Assembly: GCA_947494305.1 (NCBI GenBank)
Contig: CANLUL010000001.1
Coordinates: 558,001 to 622,000, forward strand
Reading direction: 5' to 3'
DNA: 64,000 bases
From: an uncultured Sphingomonadaceae bacterium
GTDB lineage: Bacteria; Pseudomonadota; Alphaproteobacteria; Sphingomonadales; Sphingomonadaceae
How positions within the stretch are numbered: the stretch's first letter is position 1; every line of letters starts with the position of its first letter. Shown here piece after piece: positions 55,461-64,000 of the stretch. The notes under the pieces were generated by a model. It did not search any database. It was not told the origin of the DNA and was given only the letters and a program-made list of their open reading frames with translations. The position numbers and the translations under genes are program-made.

Positions 55461-56000
55461 CTATTGAGCAGGGCGTAGGATATGTAACCGCGCTTTGCCG
55501 CTATCGCGTTCGCAATCGAGGTCAAAGCCTTTGACCTCGATTTTTTCATGCCTGGATGTTTCGATCGCGATCCAGGCAGATGGTGCGAACCAGCCCTGAC
55601 GACCCATTTTATCCAGCGCAACGGCACCTGCGCCGGTTTCATAAGGCGGATCCATCAAGATTAGATCATAAGGCTGCCGCGCCTGACCGAGGTGCAGAAC
55701 GGAGCCGATTTTGACATCGGCATCTGCGCCCAATGTCGAAATATTCTTTTCGAGTGCATCCAATGCAGCGCGATCTTGTTCGACAAAGGTGCAATGGGCT
55801 GCTCCGCGAGACAGCGCTTCAAGGCCTAACGCACCAGAGCCAGCAAACAGATCAAGCACCTGCAATCCTTCAAAATCACCGAATCGGCTGGTGAGCATAG
55901 AAAACAGCCGTTCGCGCGTGCGATCCGCCGTAGGGCGTGTGGTATCGCCCTTGGGAGCAATCAGCTTTCTTCCCCGCCATTCACCTGCGATAACGCGCAT
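55461..56000 (-). CDS. rsmD: 16S rRNA (guanine(966)-N(2))-methyltransferase RsmD
   Basis: Methylates G966 in 16S rRNA. It opens MRVIAGEWRGRKLIAPKGDTTRPTADRTRERLFSML, then has the SAM motif VLDLFAGSGALGLEALSRGA and the catalytic LILMDPPYETG. 179 residues is the normal length. Its start overlaps by one base the stop of the pseudouridine synthase gene, so the two form an RNA-modification operon. Confidence 0.95.
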   Translation of the reverse strand: MRVIAGEWRGRKLIAPKGDTTRPTADRTRERLFSMLTSRFGDFEGLQVLDLFAGSGALGLEALSRGAAHCTFVEQDRAALDALEKNISTLGADADVKIGSVLHLGQARQPYDLILMDPPYETGAGAVALDKMGRQGWFAPSAWIAIETSRHEKIEVKGFDLDCERDSGKARLHILRPAQ

Positions 56001-56815
56001 TAGTCCAAAGACTTTCGAAACTTCACCAGATCGTGCCTTCGCACAGGTGCGATTTCACCTTTTGGCAAGTCATCCAAGATAAACGGACCATAGCGCGTCC
56101 GGATCAATCGTGAGGTTTTGAGTCCAAAATGTTCTAGTACCTTACGAACTTCGCGGTTTTTGCCCTCGGTCAGGGTTATCTCAATCCATTGATTGCGTCC
56201 GGTACTACGCTCCAGATTTGCGGTAATGGGAGCATAACGCATTCCATCGACCGTGATGCCTTTATAGAGTTCTTCCAACTGGTTTTGCGTGATGTCACCA
56301 AATGTTCGGGCACGATAGGTGCGTTCGATGCCATTTTTAGGCAATTCCATCTGTCGCTTAAACTCACCATCGGTGGTCATCAGCAGCAAGCCTTCGGTGT
56401 TCAGATCAAGTCGGCCGATGGGCATGACCCGCTCCATATCGTCCGGCAGCACATCATAGATGGTTTTCCTGCCCGAAAAATCGCGCTCAGCGGTAAGATA
56501 TCCGTTCGGTTTGTGAAACAAGAATAACTTCGCCGGAGCCGGTTCCTGCACAGGATTTCCGTCAACGGTGATGCCGGTTAGATTCTTCAACTTCAGTGAC
56601 GGATGTTCGACGGGACTACCGTTAAGTTCAATCCGCCCAGCTTCGATCATCCGCTCAATTTCGCGGCGTGACGCAACACCAGCGCGAGCCAATAACTTGG
56701 CTATCCGCTGACCGCTTTCTCCGGATTCAGGATCAACCGGTTTACCCACGGGTTTCTGATCCGCACCAGGAGTAGGCTTTGCTTTATATTTCTTCGAAGG
56801 TTTCGGCTCGTTCAT
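56000..56815 (-). CDS. 23S/16S rRNA pseudouridine synthase, RluB/RsuA family
   Basis: Isomerises uridine in rRNA. The N-terminus is a lysine/proline-rich tail and an S4 RNA-binding domain (QRIAKLLARAGVASRREIERMIEAGRIELNG), followed by the catalytic domain with the active Asp in GRLDLNTEGLLLMTTDGE and a C-terminal GKNREVRKVLEHFGLKTSRLIRTRYGPF. 271 residues from ATG 56815; the longer track ORF upstream is out of context. RluB-like (C-terminal features) is more likely than RsuA but not certain. Confidence 0.9.
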   Translation of the reverse strand: MNEPKPSKKYKAKPTPGADQKPVGKPVDPESGESGQRIAKLLARAGVASRREIERMIEAGRIELNGSPVEHPSLKLKNLTGITVDGNPVQEPAPAKLFLFHKPNGYLTAERDFSGRKTIYDVLPDDMERVMPIGRLDLNTEGLLLMTTDGEFKRQMELPKNGIERTYRARTFGDITQNQLEELYKGITVDGMRYAPITANLERSTGRNQWIEITLTEGKNREVRKVLEHFGLKTSRLIRTRYGPFILDDLPKGEIAPVRRHDLVKFRKSLD

Positions 56816-56909
56816 GCTGCGCGCATGCCGGAAAATTTTTGTTACCGCAATCTGTAACCTTTGTGAAAACCAACGCGAATGCCATATTGTCACGATATTG
56901 GAGTTTGAA

Positions 56910-57707
56910 ATGAGCAAGACAATCCTAAGCATCATGGTTGCTGGCGCAGCCTTTGCCGGTTTTATGGGTACACAAGTAACCCAACTCTCTGCTGCAAGCT
57001 CCGAAGTCGTTGCGACACCCGCGAATGCTTCCGATGGCGGTACCCAGTCCCCTGAACCTGCAAATAAAGGCAGAACTGTCATCGAACTATTCACCAGTCA
57101 GGGATGTTCGTCCTGTCCCCCAGCAGATATGTTGGCCAATCGGCTTGCTAAAGACGACTCCCTGCTGGTGATTTCGCGGCCCGTCACATATTGGGATCGA
57201 CTTGGCTGGAAGGATACTTTGGCACGGGGAGAAAATACCCGATTGCAACGCGCCTATGCCAGCAAAGGCAATTCCGGTTCAGGCGTTTATACCCCCCAGA
57301 TCGTCGTGAATGGCGGTGACGGTGCAGTGGGATCGCGCGAAGGCGATATTCGCTCTATTGTGCGCCGTGCCCGCAATGATGGGCCAGACATTCAGATTGA
57401 TCGTGATGATGTAGGTCAAGTCATTGTGACAATATCTGGCAAGTCCCGGCATATGGCCAGTGTTTCGCTTTTAGCGCTCAGTTCTTCGGAGACCGTACAA
57501 ATCGGTCGCGGGGAAAATGGCGGCCGCAAATTGCACTATACAAACGTCGTGAAGGCTGAGACAAATCTCGGCAGCTGGCAGGGGCAAGCAGTAAGCTTCC
57601 CAATTGCCCCGGCAAAACTGAATCAGGCCGGAGCTGACAAATATGCGGTCATATTGCAACGTCCCGGAGCGGGAGCAATTGTTGGTGCAAGACTGCTCGA
57701 TATTTAG
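56910..57707 (+). CDS. DUF1223 exported protein with thioredoxin-like fold
   Basis: A hydrophobic signal (TILSIMVAGAAFAGFMGT) leads to VIELFTSQGCSSCPPADMLANRLAKDDSLLVISRPVTYWDRLGWKDTLARGENTRLQRAYA, the hallmark of DUF1223. A CSSC pair resembles a redox motif, so a periplasmic thiol function is possible but not shown. ATG 56910 has GGAG 6 nt before it; the track start is 96 bp upstream. It is divergent from the pseudouridine synthase gene. Confidence 0.86.
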   Translation: MSKTILSIMVAGAAFAGFMGTQVTQLSAASSEVVATPANASDGGTQSPEPANKGRTVIELFTSQGCSSCPPADMLANRLAKDDSLLVISRPVTYWDRLGWKDTLARGENTRLQRAYASKGNSGSGVYTPQIVVNGGDGAVGSREGDIRSIVRRARNDGPDIQIDRDDVGQVIVTISGKSRHMASVSLLALSSSETVQIGRGENGGRKLHYTNVVKAETNLGSWQGQAVSFPIAPAKLNQAGADKYAVILQRPGAGAIVGARLLDI

Positions 57708-57783
57708 GCTTTCCCAAAATCAAGCTGGCATTCAGGTGAATTGGCGCTAAAGATTCTTCTCAAGTGTCGGGGAGGGTGTGCGT

Positions 57784-59130
57784 GTGAGCGAAGTAGGAAC
57801 AGATTTGGGATGGCGCGGATATCTGCCCGAGGGTGTGCGACCATATAGCGAACCTGCTCCCTTAGCGGCATTGTTCCTTGGAATTTCATCTGGCTTTCCA
57901 TTTGCCATGATAGCCGCAACGCTTACAACGCGATTGGCACAAGCTGGGATCGAAAAATCCACGGTTACCGCTTTTGCGCTAACCTTCTTGGCCTATAATT
58001 TTAAGTGGCTTTGGGCACCGATAATCGATGCAATCAAGCTTCCGGTCATTGGTAGATTTGGGCAACGTGTTTCCTGGCTATGGTTCACCGCAGCCTTGGT
58101 GATGCTCTCTATTATGTATCTGGGCTCGCTTGACCCGACGGCCAATATAGGGGCTGTCGCGGTTGCTGCGATCATGGTGGGAACAGCTGGTGCAACCTTT
58201 GACATTGTTATTGATGCATATCGTATTGAATTGCTGGAACCCGAACAATTGGGTGTTGGGTCTGGAATGTCTCAATATGGCTGGCGCATAGGAGCTGCCG
58301 CAGCTGGAGCGGTTGCTCTGGTCATTGCTGATCGATTTGGCTGGTCGATGGCGTATTTTGTTGTGGCGTTTTTTGCTCTATTCGCCTTTTTCACGGGTTT
58401 GTTGATGGGTGAGCCTGAACGCCGTCAGGAACCGCAACCATTGAAGGGGCCGATTGAGGCTGCGATTGCTTACATCAGTCCGCTTGCGGAGTTTTTTAAA
58501 CGCTCCGGTGCGCTGATCGTTTTGCTTTTTGTGCTCGTTCACAAGATCGGCGATACATTGGCCAATCTGACATTTCGCCTATTGTTTGAAGATCTTGGTT
58601 TCACCAATGATGAAATCGCATTTTATGATGTCAGTTTGGGTTTCTTTGCATTTCTGATTGGTATTTTCGTAGGCGGAATGGTCTATTCCAAATTGGGTAT
58701 GAAAAAGGCCGTTATGCTCAGTTTAGTGCTGATGGCAGTCAGCAACCTGTCTTTTGCGGGATTGGCTGCTAGCGGTCACAATAACTGGGCAATGGCTGCT
58801 GCAATCGGATTTGAAAATTTCGCCAGCGGGATAGGCGGCGTTGCTGTGGTTGCTTATCTATCAGCACTTTGCAATCTAAGCTTTACGGCCACTCAATTCG
58901 CTCTTCTTTCAGCAGCTGCAAGCATATTGGGTCGTTTCCTAACAGGGACTACAGCCGGTTCTTTGATAGAAGGCATGGGTTATATCAATTTTTACTTGCT
59001 CACCACAGTGGCCGCACTTCCCGGCGTAATTATGTTTTGGGTGATGATCCGTTCAGGGCTGGTTGACCGTTCGCTTGGTACGGCCGGATCGGTTCATGCA
59101 GATGAAAAAGAAACAGGCTCTTCGGGTTAA
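57784..59130 (+). CDS. AmpG-like MFS permease (PAT family)
   Basis: About 12 hydrophobic helices over 448 residues. The N-terminal GISSGFPFAMIAATLTTRLAQAGIEKSTVTAFALT, the loop DIVIDAYRIELL and FTATQFALLSAAASILGRFLTGTTAGSL resemble AmpG-type muropeptide permeases (GlcNAc-anhydroMurNAc recycling). The start is taken as GTG 57784 because GGAGGG is 7 nt upstream; the track's GTG 57778 is too close. It may instead carry another substrate. It overlaps folC by 4 bp at the 3' end. Confidence 0.8.
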   Translation: MSEVGTDLGWRGYLPEGVRPYSEPAPLAALFLGISSGFPFAMIAATLTTRLAQAGIEKSTVTAFALTFLAYNFKWLWAPIIDAIKLPVIGRFGQRVSWLWFTAALVMLSIMYLGSLDPTANIGAVAVAAIMVGTAGATFDIVIDAYRIELLEPEQLGVGSGMSQYGWRIGAAAAGAVALVIADRFGWSMAYFVVAFFALFAFFTGLLMGEPERRQEPQPLKGPIEAAIAYISPLAEFFKRSGALIVLLFVLVHKIGDTLANLTFRLLFEDLGFTNDEIAFYDVSLGFFAFLIGIFVGGMVYSKLGMKKAVMLSLVLMAVSNLSFAGLAASGHNNWAMAAAIGFENFASGIGGVAVVAYLSALCNLSFTATQFALLSAAASILGRFLTGTTAGSLIEGMGYINFYLLTTVAALPGVIMFWVMIRSGLVDRSLGTAGSVHADEKETGSSG

Positions 59131-60491
59131 TCCGGAACTTGATCGTTGGCTTTTAGTACTTCACCCGCAAGATAGAGCGATCCCGCAATTAGGATATTTC
59201 CATAAGGATCGCCAGGACGCTGATCCGATTGCCATAAGCTCAGCGCCTGAGCGGCACTGTCAGCGATACCGGTTTGCTGGAATCCTGCTCCCTTGGCCAT
59301 AGCTGTGAGATCACTGGGTTGATGCATTTCATGGCCAATAATCGGGATGGCGTGCATTGATTTGAATTGGGAAGTTTCCCGGGCAAGTATCTCGAGAAAA
59401 CCCTGAGCGTCCTTGTTGGACAACATACCCAAGACTAGATGGGCAGGGTGGTTTTGCTCGTATGAGGATTTGAAAAACTCTGCAATCTGGGCAGCGGCGC
59501 TTAGATTATGTCCCCCGTCCAGCCAGATTTCAGCATCGGGTGCCAAAGCTGTTAAAGGACCGTGATCAAGCTTTTGCATCCGGGCTGGCCATTTCGCCCA
59601 TCCCATGGCCGCTTTTAGCGCCCCTTCAGAAATTTGCACTGAGTCTTGGTGGCGCATCATGGCAATTGCCAGCGCTGCATTGTCCGCCTGATGCGACCCC
59701 GAAAGAGCAGGCAGGGGAAGGTTTAATTTTCCCGTTTCATCGCGGTAATGCAATTGTGATTCATAGATTGTGGCATCCCACTTTCCTCCACGCGGGAGAA
59801 AGATCGCGCCAGTTTTTTCGCAATGCCGTTCGATGACGGTTTTCATATCATCATCATATTTTTGCGTAAGGAGCGGGCATTGCTGTTTGGCGATACCAGC
59901 CTTTTCCCATGCAATCCGAACGGTTGGTTTTTCTGGAGCGCTTTGCTCGGGCGTCAGCAAAAACCCTTCATGGTCAATTCCCAATGCCGCGATGCCGGTG
60001 GCAACGGGATTGGGTATGACATTTGTGGCGTCCAAGCGTCCACCAAGGCCAACCTCCAATATGCATGCATCGGCGGATGTTTCGGCAAAAGCCAGAAATG
60101 CAGTTGCCGTGGTGGCCTCGAAAAAGCTGGGATTGATATCCTCGCTAATATCCAGAACACGTGCCAGCAATTCGGCGAGATACTCGTCTTCAATCAGCTG
60201 GCCAGCGATCCTGATCCGTTCGTTGAATCGCACCAGATGGGGGCTTGTATAGACATGCGCTTTCAGGCCTTCCGCTTCGATAGCAGCGCGCAAAAAGGCG
60301 CAGGTGGAGCCTTTACCATTGGTGCCAGCAACGTGAAAGACGGGTGGCAGCTTGTTTTGTGGATTTTCGAGGCGGCTTAATACCTCACTTATGCGCTCCA
60401 ATCCCAGGACATCGCGTCCGGGCGAGAGCATCGACAATCGATCCAGTTGTTTTTGAACCGCCGGATGGTCCGACTTCGCCCCGTCTGCCAT
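59127..60491 (-). CDS. folC: Bifunctional folylpolyglutamate synthase / dihydrofolate synthase
   Basis: Adds glutamate to dihydropteroate and then to folates. ATP-binding P-loop in GTNGKGSTCAFLRA, the FolC/Mur-ligase motifs FEATTATAFLAFAE, EVGLGGRLDATNVIP and LDGGHN in the middle. 454 residues fits the bifunctional enzyme. The start codon lies immediately after a hairpin and T-run that overlaps the accD stop, with no obvious Shine-Dalgarno. Usually encoded just after accD, as here. Confidence 0.95.
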   Translation of the reverse strand: MADGAKSDHPAVQKQLDRLSMLSPGRDVLGLERISEVLSRLENPQNKLPPVFHVAGTNGKGSTCAFLRAAIEAEGLKAHVYTSPHLVRFNERIRIAGQLIEDEYLAELLARVLDISEDINPSFFEATTATAFLAFAETSADACILEVGLGGRLDATNVIPNPVATGIAALGIDHEGFLLTPEQSAPEKPTVRIAWEKAGIAKQQCPLLTQKYDDDMKTVIERHCEKTGAIFLPRGGKWDATIYESQLHYRDETGKLNLPLPALSGSHQADNAALAIAMMRHQDSVQISEGALKAAMGWAKWPARMQKLDHGPLTALAPDAEIWLDGGHNLSAAAQIAEFFKSSYEQNHPAHLVLGMLSNKDAQGFLEILARETSQFKSMHAIPIIGHEMHQPSDLTAMAKGAGFQQTGIADSAAQALSLWQSDQRPGDPYGNILIAGSLYLAGEVLKANDQVPD

Positions 60492-60492
60492 T

Positions 60493-60514
60493 AAAAAACC
60501 GCGGTCAGGCCGCG
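60493..60514 (-). terminator. Terminator-like hairpin between accD and folC (minus strand)
   Basis: Read on the minus strand: CGCGG-cctga-CCGCG-G-TTTTTT. A 5-bp all-GC stem with 5-nt loop overlaps the accD stop codon and its T-run ends 2 bp before the folC ATG (AATGG). It looks like an intrinsic terminator or attenuator inside the operon. Confidence 0.5.
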
Positions 60515-61359
60515 TCTTTCCATGCCATAAGATAACCCATCACCCGAGCCAATTCCGCGCGCAGGTCTTTGCGATGGACAATCATGTCGAGCATACCGTG
60601 CTCCAGATAATATTCCGACGTCTGGAAATCATCGGGCAATTTCTCGCGGATCGTGTTTTCGATTACCCGTCGCCCGGTAAACGCCAGCGTTGCATCTGGT
60701 TCAGCAATTTGCACATCACCGAGCATGGCATATGCCGCCATAACACCGCCAGACGTTGGATCGGTCAAAACAACGATATAAGGAATACCCGCTTCGCGCA
60801 TCATCGAGATTGCAACGGTTGTTTTGGGCATTTGCATCAGGGACAACGTGCCTTCTTGCATACGGGCGCCACCAGAAGCGGTAAAGCAGATCAAGGGGCA
60901 TTGATCTTCAATTGCACGCATCGCCGCATCAACAAAGGCTTGTCCAACGGCAAGTCCCATGGAACCGCCCATGAAACCGAAATCCTGAACACCCACCACG
61001 CATTTGTGGCCTTCAATAGTGCCTGTCACATTCACCCACGCGTCTTGCTCTTCGGTTTTGGCTCGGGCTGCTTTTAACCGGTCAGAATATTTTTTCTGAT
61101 CTTTGAATTTGAGCGGATCTTCCTTCACTTTGGAGAAGGGAATAATCTTCCAGCTATTCTCATCCATGATCTGCTCAAAGCGGATCATTGGTCCGATCCG
61201 GCCATGATGCTCACATTTCGGGCAGACATGCATATTGTCCTCAAACTCCTTGAGGAAGACCATCGACTCGCATTTTTTGCATTTGTGCCAGAGGTTATCG
61301 GGCGTCTCGCGCTTGGTGATCGAAGCGATCTTGTTGCGGACGTTGCTGAGCCAAGACAT
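60505..61359 (-). CDS. accD: Acetyl-CoA carboxylase carboxyltransferase subunit beta
   Basis: Beta half of the carboxyltransferase that makes malonyl-CoA for fatty acids. The N-terminal zinc ribbon (CKKCESMVFLKEFEDNMHVCPKC) is followed by the crotonase-like domain: VGVQDFGFMGGSMGLAVGQAF, TASGGARMQEGTLSLMQM, PTSGGVMAAYAMLGDV and PDATLAFTGRRVIENTI. 284 residues is standard. It follows trpA by 20 bp as in many alphaproteobacteria. Confidence 0.97.
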   Translation of the reverse strand: MSWLSNVRNKIASITKRETPDNLWHKCKKCESMVFLKEFEDNMHVCPKCEHHGRIGPMIRFEQIMDENSWKIIPFSKVKEDPLKFKDQKKYSDRLKAARAKTEEQDAWVNVTGTIEGHKCVVGVQDFGFMGGSMGLAVGQAFVDAAMRAIEDQCPLICFTASGGARMQEGTLSLMQMPKTTVAISMMREAGIPYIVVLTDPTSGGVMAAYAMLGDVQIAEPDATLAFTGRRVIENTIREKLPDDFQTSEYYLEHGMLDMIVHRKDLRAELARVMGYLMAWKDAA

Positions 61360-61379
61360 GTTTTAGTTCCCCAAAATTT

Positions 61380-62168
61380 CTAGCGTGCTGACCTGATAGC
61401 ATCGGAAAGCGATTTGACATAGTCCCGAACATGCGGCCCGGCGTCTTTGCCATATTTGCCGATAATCTCGACAATGGCAGATCCTACGACGACGCCATCA
61501 GCAACACGAGAGATATCGGCTGCCTGTTCGGGGGTGCGCACACCAAATCCCACGGCGACCGGCAGGTCGGTTCCCGCTTTTAGACGCGCTACTGCTTCTT
61601 CAATACTGGCCTGTGCGGCCTGTTGCAGGCCGGTGATGCCAGCGACCGAGACATAATAGAGAAATCCGGATGCGTTGTTCAGGATGGACGGCAGGCGCTT
61701 TGCATCGGTGGTTGGCGTCGCGAGACGGATTACTGCGACTTCTTTTGCGCGCAGAGCATCGCCGAGGCTGTCATCCTCCTCAACCGGAATATCGACACAG
61801 ATCACACCGTCCACGCCCGCCGCGACACAGGCATCCGCAAACCACTCCGGGCCTCTTATGGTCATCGGATTGGCATAGCCCATCAACACTAGCGGTGTGT
61901 TGGGATGGCGCTCGCGAAATTCTGTCGCGATGGTCAGGATATCGGCGGTCTTGGTACCGGCGTTCAGGCTGCGGATATTGGCTTCCTGGATCGATGGACC
62001 GTCCGCCATAGGGTCGGTGAACGGCATGCCCAGTTCGATGATATCCGCGCCGCCTTCGACAAGCGCGTCTAGGATGGTTCCGGTGTCCGCAGGTGTTGGG
62101 TCGCCACCGGTGACGAATGCGACAAGGGCTGCACGGTCGGCGGGGAAGGATTGGGAGAGACGGGTCAT
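61380..62168 (-). CDS. trpA: Tryptophan synthase alpha chain
   Basis: Cleaves indole-3-glycerol phosphate to indole and glyceraldehyde-3-phosphate. TIM barrel with the catalytic Glu in [28 protein letters not shown], Asp in [10 protein letters not shown], and the phosphate loop [28 protein letters not shown]. 262 residues is normal. It overlaps trpB by ATGA, which couples the two subunits. Confidence 0.97.
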   Translation of the reverse strand: MTRLSQSFPADRAALVAFVTGGDPTPADTGTILDALVEGGADIIELGMPFTDPMADGPSIQEANIRSLNAGTKTADILTIATEFRERHPNTPLVLMGYANPMTIRGPEWFADACVAAGVDGVICVDIPVEEDDSLGDALRAKEVAVIRLATPTTDAKRLPSILNNASGFLYYVSVAGITGLQQAAQASIEEAVARLKAGTDLPVAVGFGVRTPEQAADISRVADGVVVGSAIVEIIGKYGKDAGPHVRDYVKSLSDAIRSAR

Positions 62169-63406
62169 ATCTCCGTCCCCAAAGCCTCAGCAACGGTGAA
62201 AATATCCTTGTCACCGCGCCCGCACAGGTTAGCGAGAATAATCTGTTCCCGATCCATCTTCACGGCTTCCCGTGTCACCGCTGCAATCGCATGGCTAGGT
62301 TCCAGTGCCGGAATAATCCCTTCGGTGCGGCAGAGCAGCTGGAATGCGTCCAGCGCTTCAATATCGGTTACACTGTCATAATCCACACGGCCGGACTCTT
62401 TTAGCCAGCTATGCTCTGGCCCGATGCCGGGATAGTCGAGACCCGCGCTGATCGAATGGGCTTCATCAATCTGGCCATCTTCATCCTGCAAGAGATAGGT
62501 CTTGTTGCCGTGGAGAATGCCAGGGCCGCCGCCGGCAAGGCTAGCTGCATGTTCCTTGTCCAAACCATGCCCCGCGGCCTCGACACCAAGCATTTTTACT
62601 TCGGGATCATCCAGAAATGGATGGAACAAACCAATTGCATTGGACCCGCCACCTATCGCTGCGACCAACAAATCGGGAAGGCGATCAATGCGTTCCAGCA
62701 TCTGCGCGCGAGCTTCCTTGCCAATGACCGACTGAAAATCGCGAACCAGCTCTGGATAGGGATGGGGGCCGGCAGCGGTGCCGATAATGTAGAATGTGTC
62801 ATGCACATGGGCGACCCAGTGGCGCAGCGCCTCGTTCATCGCATCCTTGAGCGTCGCCGATCCGCTGGTCACGGGTACGACCTCTGCACCCAAAAGGCGC
62901 ATGCGGAAAATATTGGGTTTTTGCCGCTCGATATCGGTGGCGCCCATGAAGATGGTGCAGGGGAAGCCGAACCTAGCGCAGACGGTAGCGGTTGCCACAC
63001 CATGCTGGCCCGCACCGGTTTCCGCGATAATCCGCGTCTTGCCCATGCGTTTCGCTAGCAAAATCTGCCCGATGCAATTGTTGATCTTGTGCGCGCCGGT
63101 ATGATTGAGTTCGTCACGCTTGAACCAGATTTGCGCACCTTTGCCTTCAGGCGCATCCTTACGGACTTCCTCGGTCAGACCTTCTGCGTAGTATAGCGGG
63201 GAAGGGCGACCGACATAATTGGCCAGCAAATCATCGAATTCTTCTGCAAATGCGGGATCGGACTGAGCCGCGCGATAATGTTTCTCCAGATCAAGGATCA
63301 GAGGCATCAGCGTTTCGGCTACATAGCGCCCGCCAAATTCCCCGAAATGGCCGCGTTCATCGGGTTGGTTGCGATAGCTGTTGGGACTATTTGTGGTTTT
63401 GGTCAT
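62165..63406 (-). CDS. trpB: Tryptophan synthase beta chain
   Basis: PLP enzyme condensing indole and serine to tryptophan. [21 protein letters not shown] at the start, the PLP lysine in [43 protein letters not shown] and the C-terminal GRGDKD are all present. 413 residues from ATG 63406; the track's longer start lies in trpF. It overlaps the trpF 3' end by 20 bp, an unusually long overlap that favours co-translation. Confidence 0.97.
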   Translation of the reverse strand: MTKTTNSPNSYRNQPDERGHFGEFGGRYVAETLMPLILDLEKHYRAAQSDPAFAEEFDDLLANYVGRPSPLYYAEGLTEEVRKDAPEGKGAQIWFKRDELNHTGAHKINNCIGQILLAKRMGKTRIIAETGAGQHGVATATVCARFGFPCTIFMGATDIERQKPNIFRMRLLGAEVVPVTSGSATLKDAMNEALRHWVAHVHDTFYIIGTAAGPHPYPELVRDFQSVIGKEARAQMLERIDRLPDLLVAAIGGGSNAIGLFHPFLDDPEVKMLGVEAAGHGLDKEHAASLAGGGPGILHGNKTYLLQDEDGQIDEAHSISAGLDYPGIGPEHSWLKESGRVDYDSVTDIEALDAFQLLCRTEGIIPALEPSHAIAAVTREAVKMDREQIILANLCGRGDKDIFTVAEALGTEI

Positions 63407-64000
63407 AATCGCGCACCGCTTGGCAAAAGGCGGCGATTCTGTCCACATCTTTGACTCCGGGAGCGGATTCAACGCCGGATGAGACATCGACCAGTTTCGC
63501 TTTCGTTACTGTCAGCGCCTCTTGCACATTGTCCGGATCAAGGCCGCCTGCGAGACCCCATTCAATCTGGTGATCATGATCCGCTAGCAGGGACCAGTCA
63601 AAACTGGTCCCGGTGCCACCGGGTAAAGCCTTGGCGGGCGCATCAAATAACAATCTGTCCGCTGCCCCGACATAGCGACTGGATTTCGCAAGTGTGGGTT
63701 TATCTTTCACGCCCAGAGCCTTCCAGACTTCAAAACCTGTATTGTCTGCAATCAATTTCAGCCATTCCGGCGTTTCTGACCCATGAAACTGCACAATATC
63801 CGGCTTAACATCGCCAATCGCTTTACCCGTGAGTTTTGGATCGGCATTGACTAGCAGCAGCGCAACCCTGATGCGATTTGCCGCATATTCCCGAAGTTCG
63901 GATGCGCGTTGGAGCGAAACATGGCGCGGGCTTTTCTCGAAATGAACAAGGCCCATATGGGTCGCACCATTTTCGATTGCTGCATCGATAGCTGCTTCTG
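63387..64000 (-). CDS. trpF: Phosphoribosylanthranilate isomerase (partial, 5' end outside window)
   Basis: Amadori rearrangement of phosphoribosylanthranilate in tryptophan synthesis. The frame continues beyond the track's internal Met at 63956 to the window edge ([16 protein letters not shown]), so the track start is not real. Seen are [33 protein letters not shown]...[12 protein letters not shown] and [12 protein letters not shown], all typical of TrpF. The missing N-terminus should hold the catalytic Cys motif (KICG). Confidence 0.95.
   Translation of the reverse strand, partial: EAAIDAAIENGATHMGLVHFEKSPRHVSLQRASELREYAANRIRVALLLVNADPKLTGKAIGDVKPDIVQFHGSETPEWLKLIADNTGFEVWKALGVKDKPTLAKSSRYVGAADRLLFDAPAKALPGGTGTSFDWSLLADHDHQIEWGLAGGLDPDNVQEALTVTKAKLVDVSSGVESAPGVKDVDRIAAFCQAVRDYDQNHK

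Noticed and set aside
56816-57094. Long N-terminal extension of the pseudouridine synthase ORF
   Set aside because: It overlaps the divergent DUF1223 gene and its translation is unlike the family; the ATG at 56815 begins a normal protein.
57778-57783. GTG 57778 as start of the AmpG-like gene
   Set aside because: It is only one base from the GGAGGG element; GTG 57784 has normal spacing.
61670-62011. Plus-strand ORFs of 60-215 aa across the trp region (for example 61670-62011, 62411-63058)
   Set aside because: They are antisense frames of trpA and trpB with arginine/proline/serine-rich translations and no start signals; the real genes on the minus strand are certain.
1-64000. tRNA, rRNA, CRISPR, IS elements, prophage
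   Set aside because: Read through the intergenic gaps on both strands and found no cloverleaf-like T-arm sequences, spaced direct repeats, transposase or integrase frames; gaps are mostly too short.

Overview
This window is a contiguous stretch of chromosome from an alphaproteobacterium, most likely a member of the Sphingomonadales (a marine Sphingorhabdus/Parasphingorhabdus-like genome is my best guess). The guess rests on gene content and protein style: a type I cytochrome c maturation block, rpiB-glyA-nrdR-trmJ, trpF-trpB-trpA-accD-folC order, DUF3597/DUF937/DUF1223 proteins, a LiuR-like MerR regulator beside an acyl-CoA dehydrogenase, and moderate GC with many ATGA overlaps. I see no rRNA or tRNA gene, CRISPR array, insertion sequence, phage gene or integrase. 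Coding density is very high and most genes are housekeeping or common accessory genes.

Layout. 0-2.6 kb: end of the ccm operon (ccmF partial, ccmG, ccmH, ccmI-like). 2.8-6.3 kb: Kup K+ transporter and a membrane-anchored sulfatase. 6.4-9.7 kb: rpiB-glyA-nrdR-trmJ facing a chorismate mutase. 9.7-10.5 kb: rpsD with its own promoter, structured leader and strong terminator. 10.6-18.4 kb: an M28 peptidase lipoprotein, agmatine deiminase, a membrane FMN glutamate-synthase-like protein, two tandem exported methyltransferase-like paralogues, N-carbamoylputrescine amidase and an L,D-transpeptidase. 18.4-22.2 kb: family 5 uracil-DNA glycosylase, DUF3597, DUF937 and a related small protein, and an NfeD/SPFH pair. 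22.2-28.3 kb: second M28 peptidase, guaB, a 90-aa orphan, rsmB, a TPR protein and a DUF481 protein. 28.3-29.7 kb: rppH and an alpha/beta hydrolase.

29.9-38.6 kb: korA-korB (2-oxoacid:ferredoxin oxidoreductase), then a tightly packed run of DUF457 membrane hydrolase, DNA photolyase, SDR, cyclopropane-fatty-acid synthase and a serine-hydrolase lipoprotein. 38.6-40.8 kb: SDR and purF on the minus strand. 40.9-44.2 kb: hisI, a Cys-rich lipoprotein, a MerR regulator with an operator inside its own promoter spacer, and an acyl-CoA dehydrogenase. 44.4-51.2 kb: a small DxNGDG-repeat protein, dienelactone hydrolase, cysK, an MFS transporter, a second L,D-transpeptidase, an aspartyl/asparaginyl beta-hydroxylase-like protein, DUF4345 and a long GST. 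51.3-52.8 kb: two AT-richer regulator genes (winged helix and a LuxR-type protein). 52.9-57.7 kb: UvrD/PcrA helicase, a 41-codon exported mini-ORF, rsmD, an RluB-type pseudouridine synthase and DUF1223. 57.8-64 kb: an AmpG-like transporter facing folC-accD-trpA-trpB-trpF, with trpF cut by the window end.

How genes work together: ccm genes build c-type cytochromes; aguA and aguB are the two steps from agmatine to putrescine although four kilobases apart; trpF/B/A make tryptophan and aroQ supplies prephenate; photolyase plus cyclopropane synthase suggest a light/oxidative damage response. No striking new defence or mobile system is visible. The points most worth checking are the exported methyltransferase pair, the MerR promoter architecture with a possibly leaderless mRNA, the shared DGDGNP tails, the korAB genes and several overlooked small ORFs.
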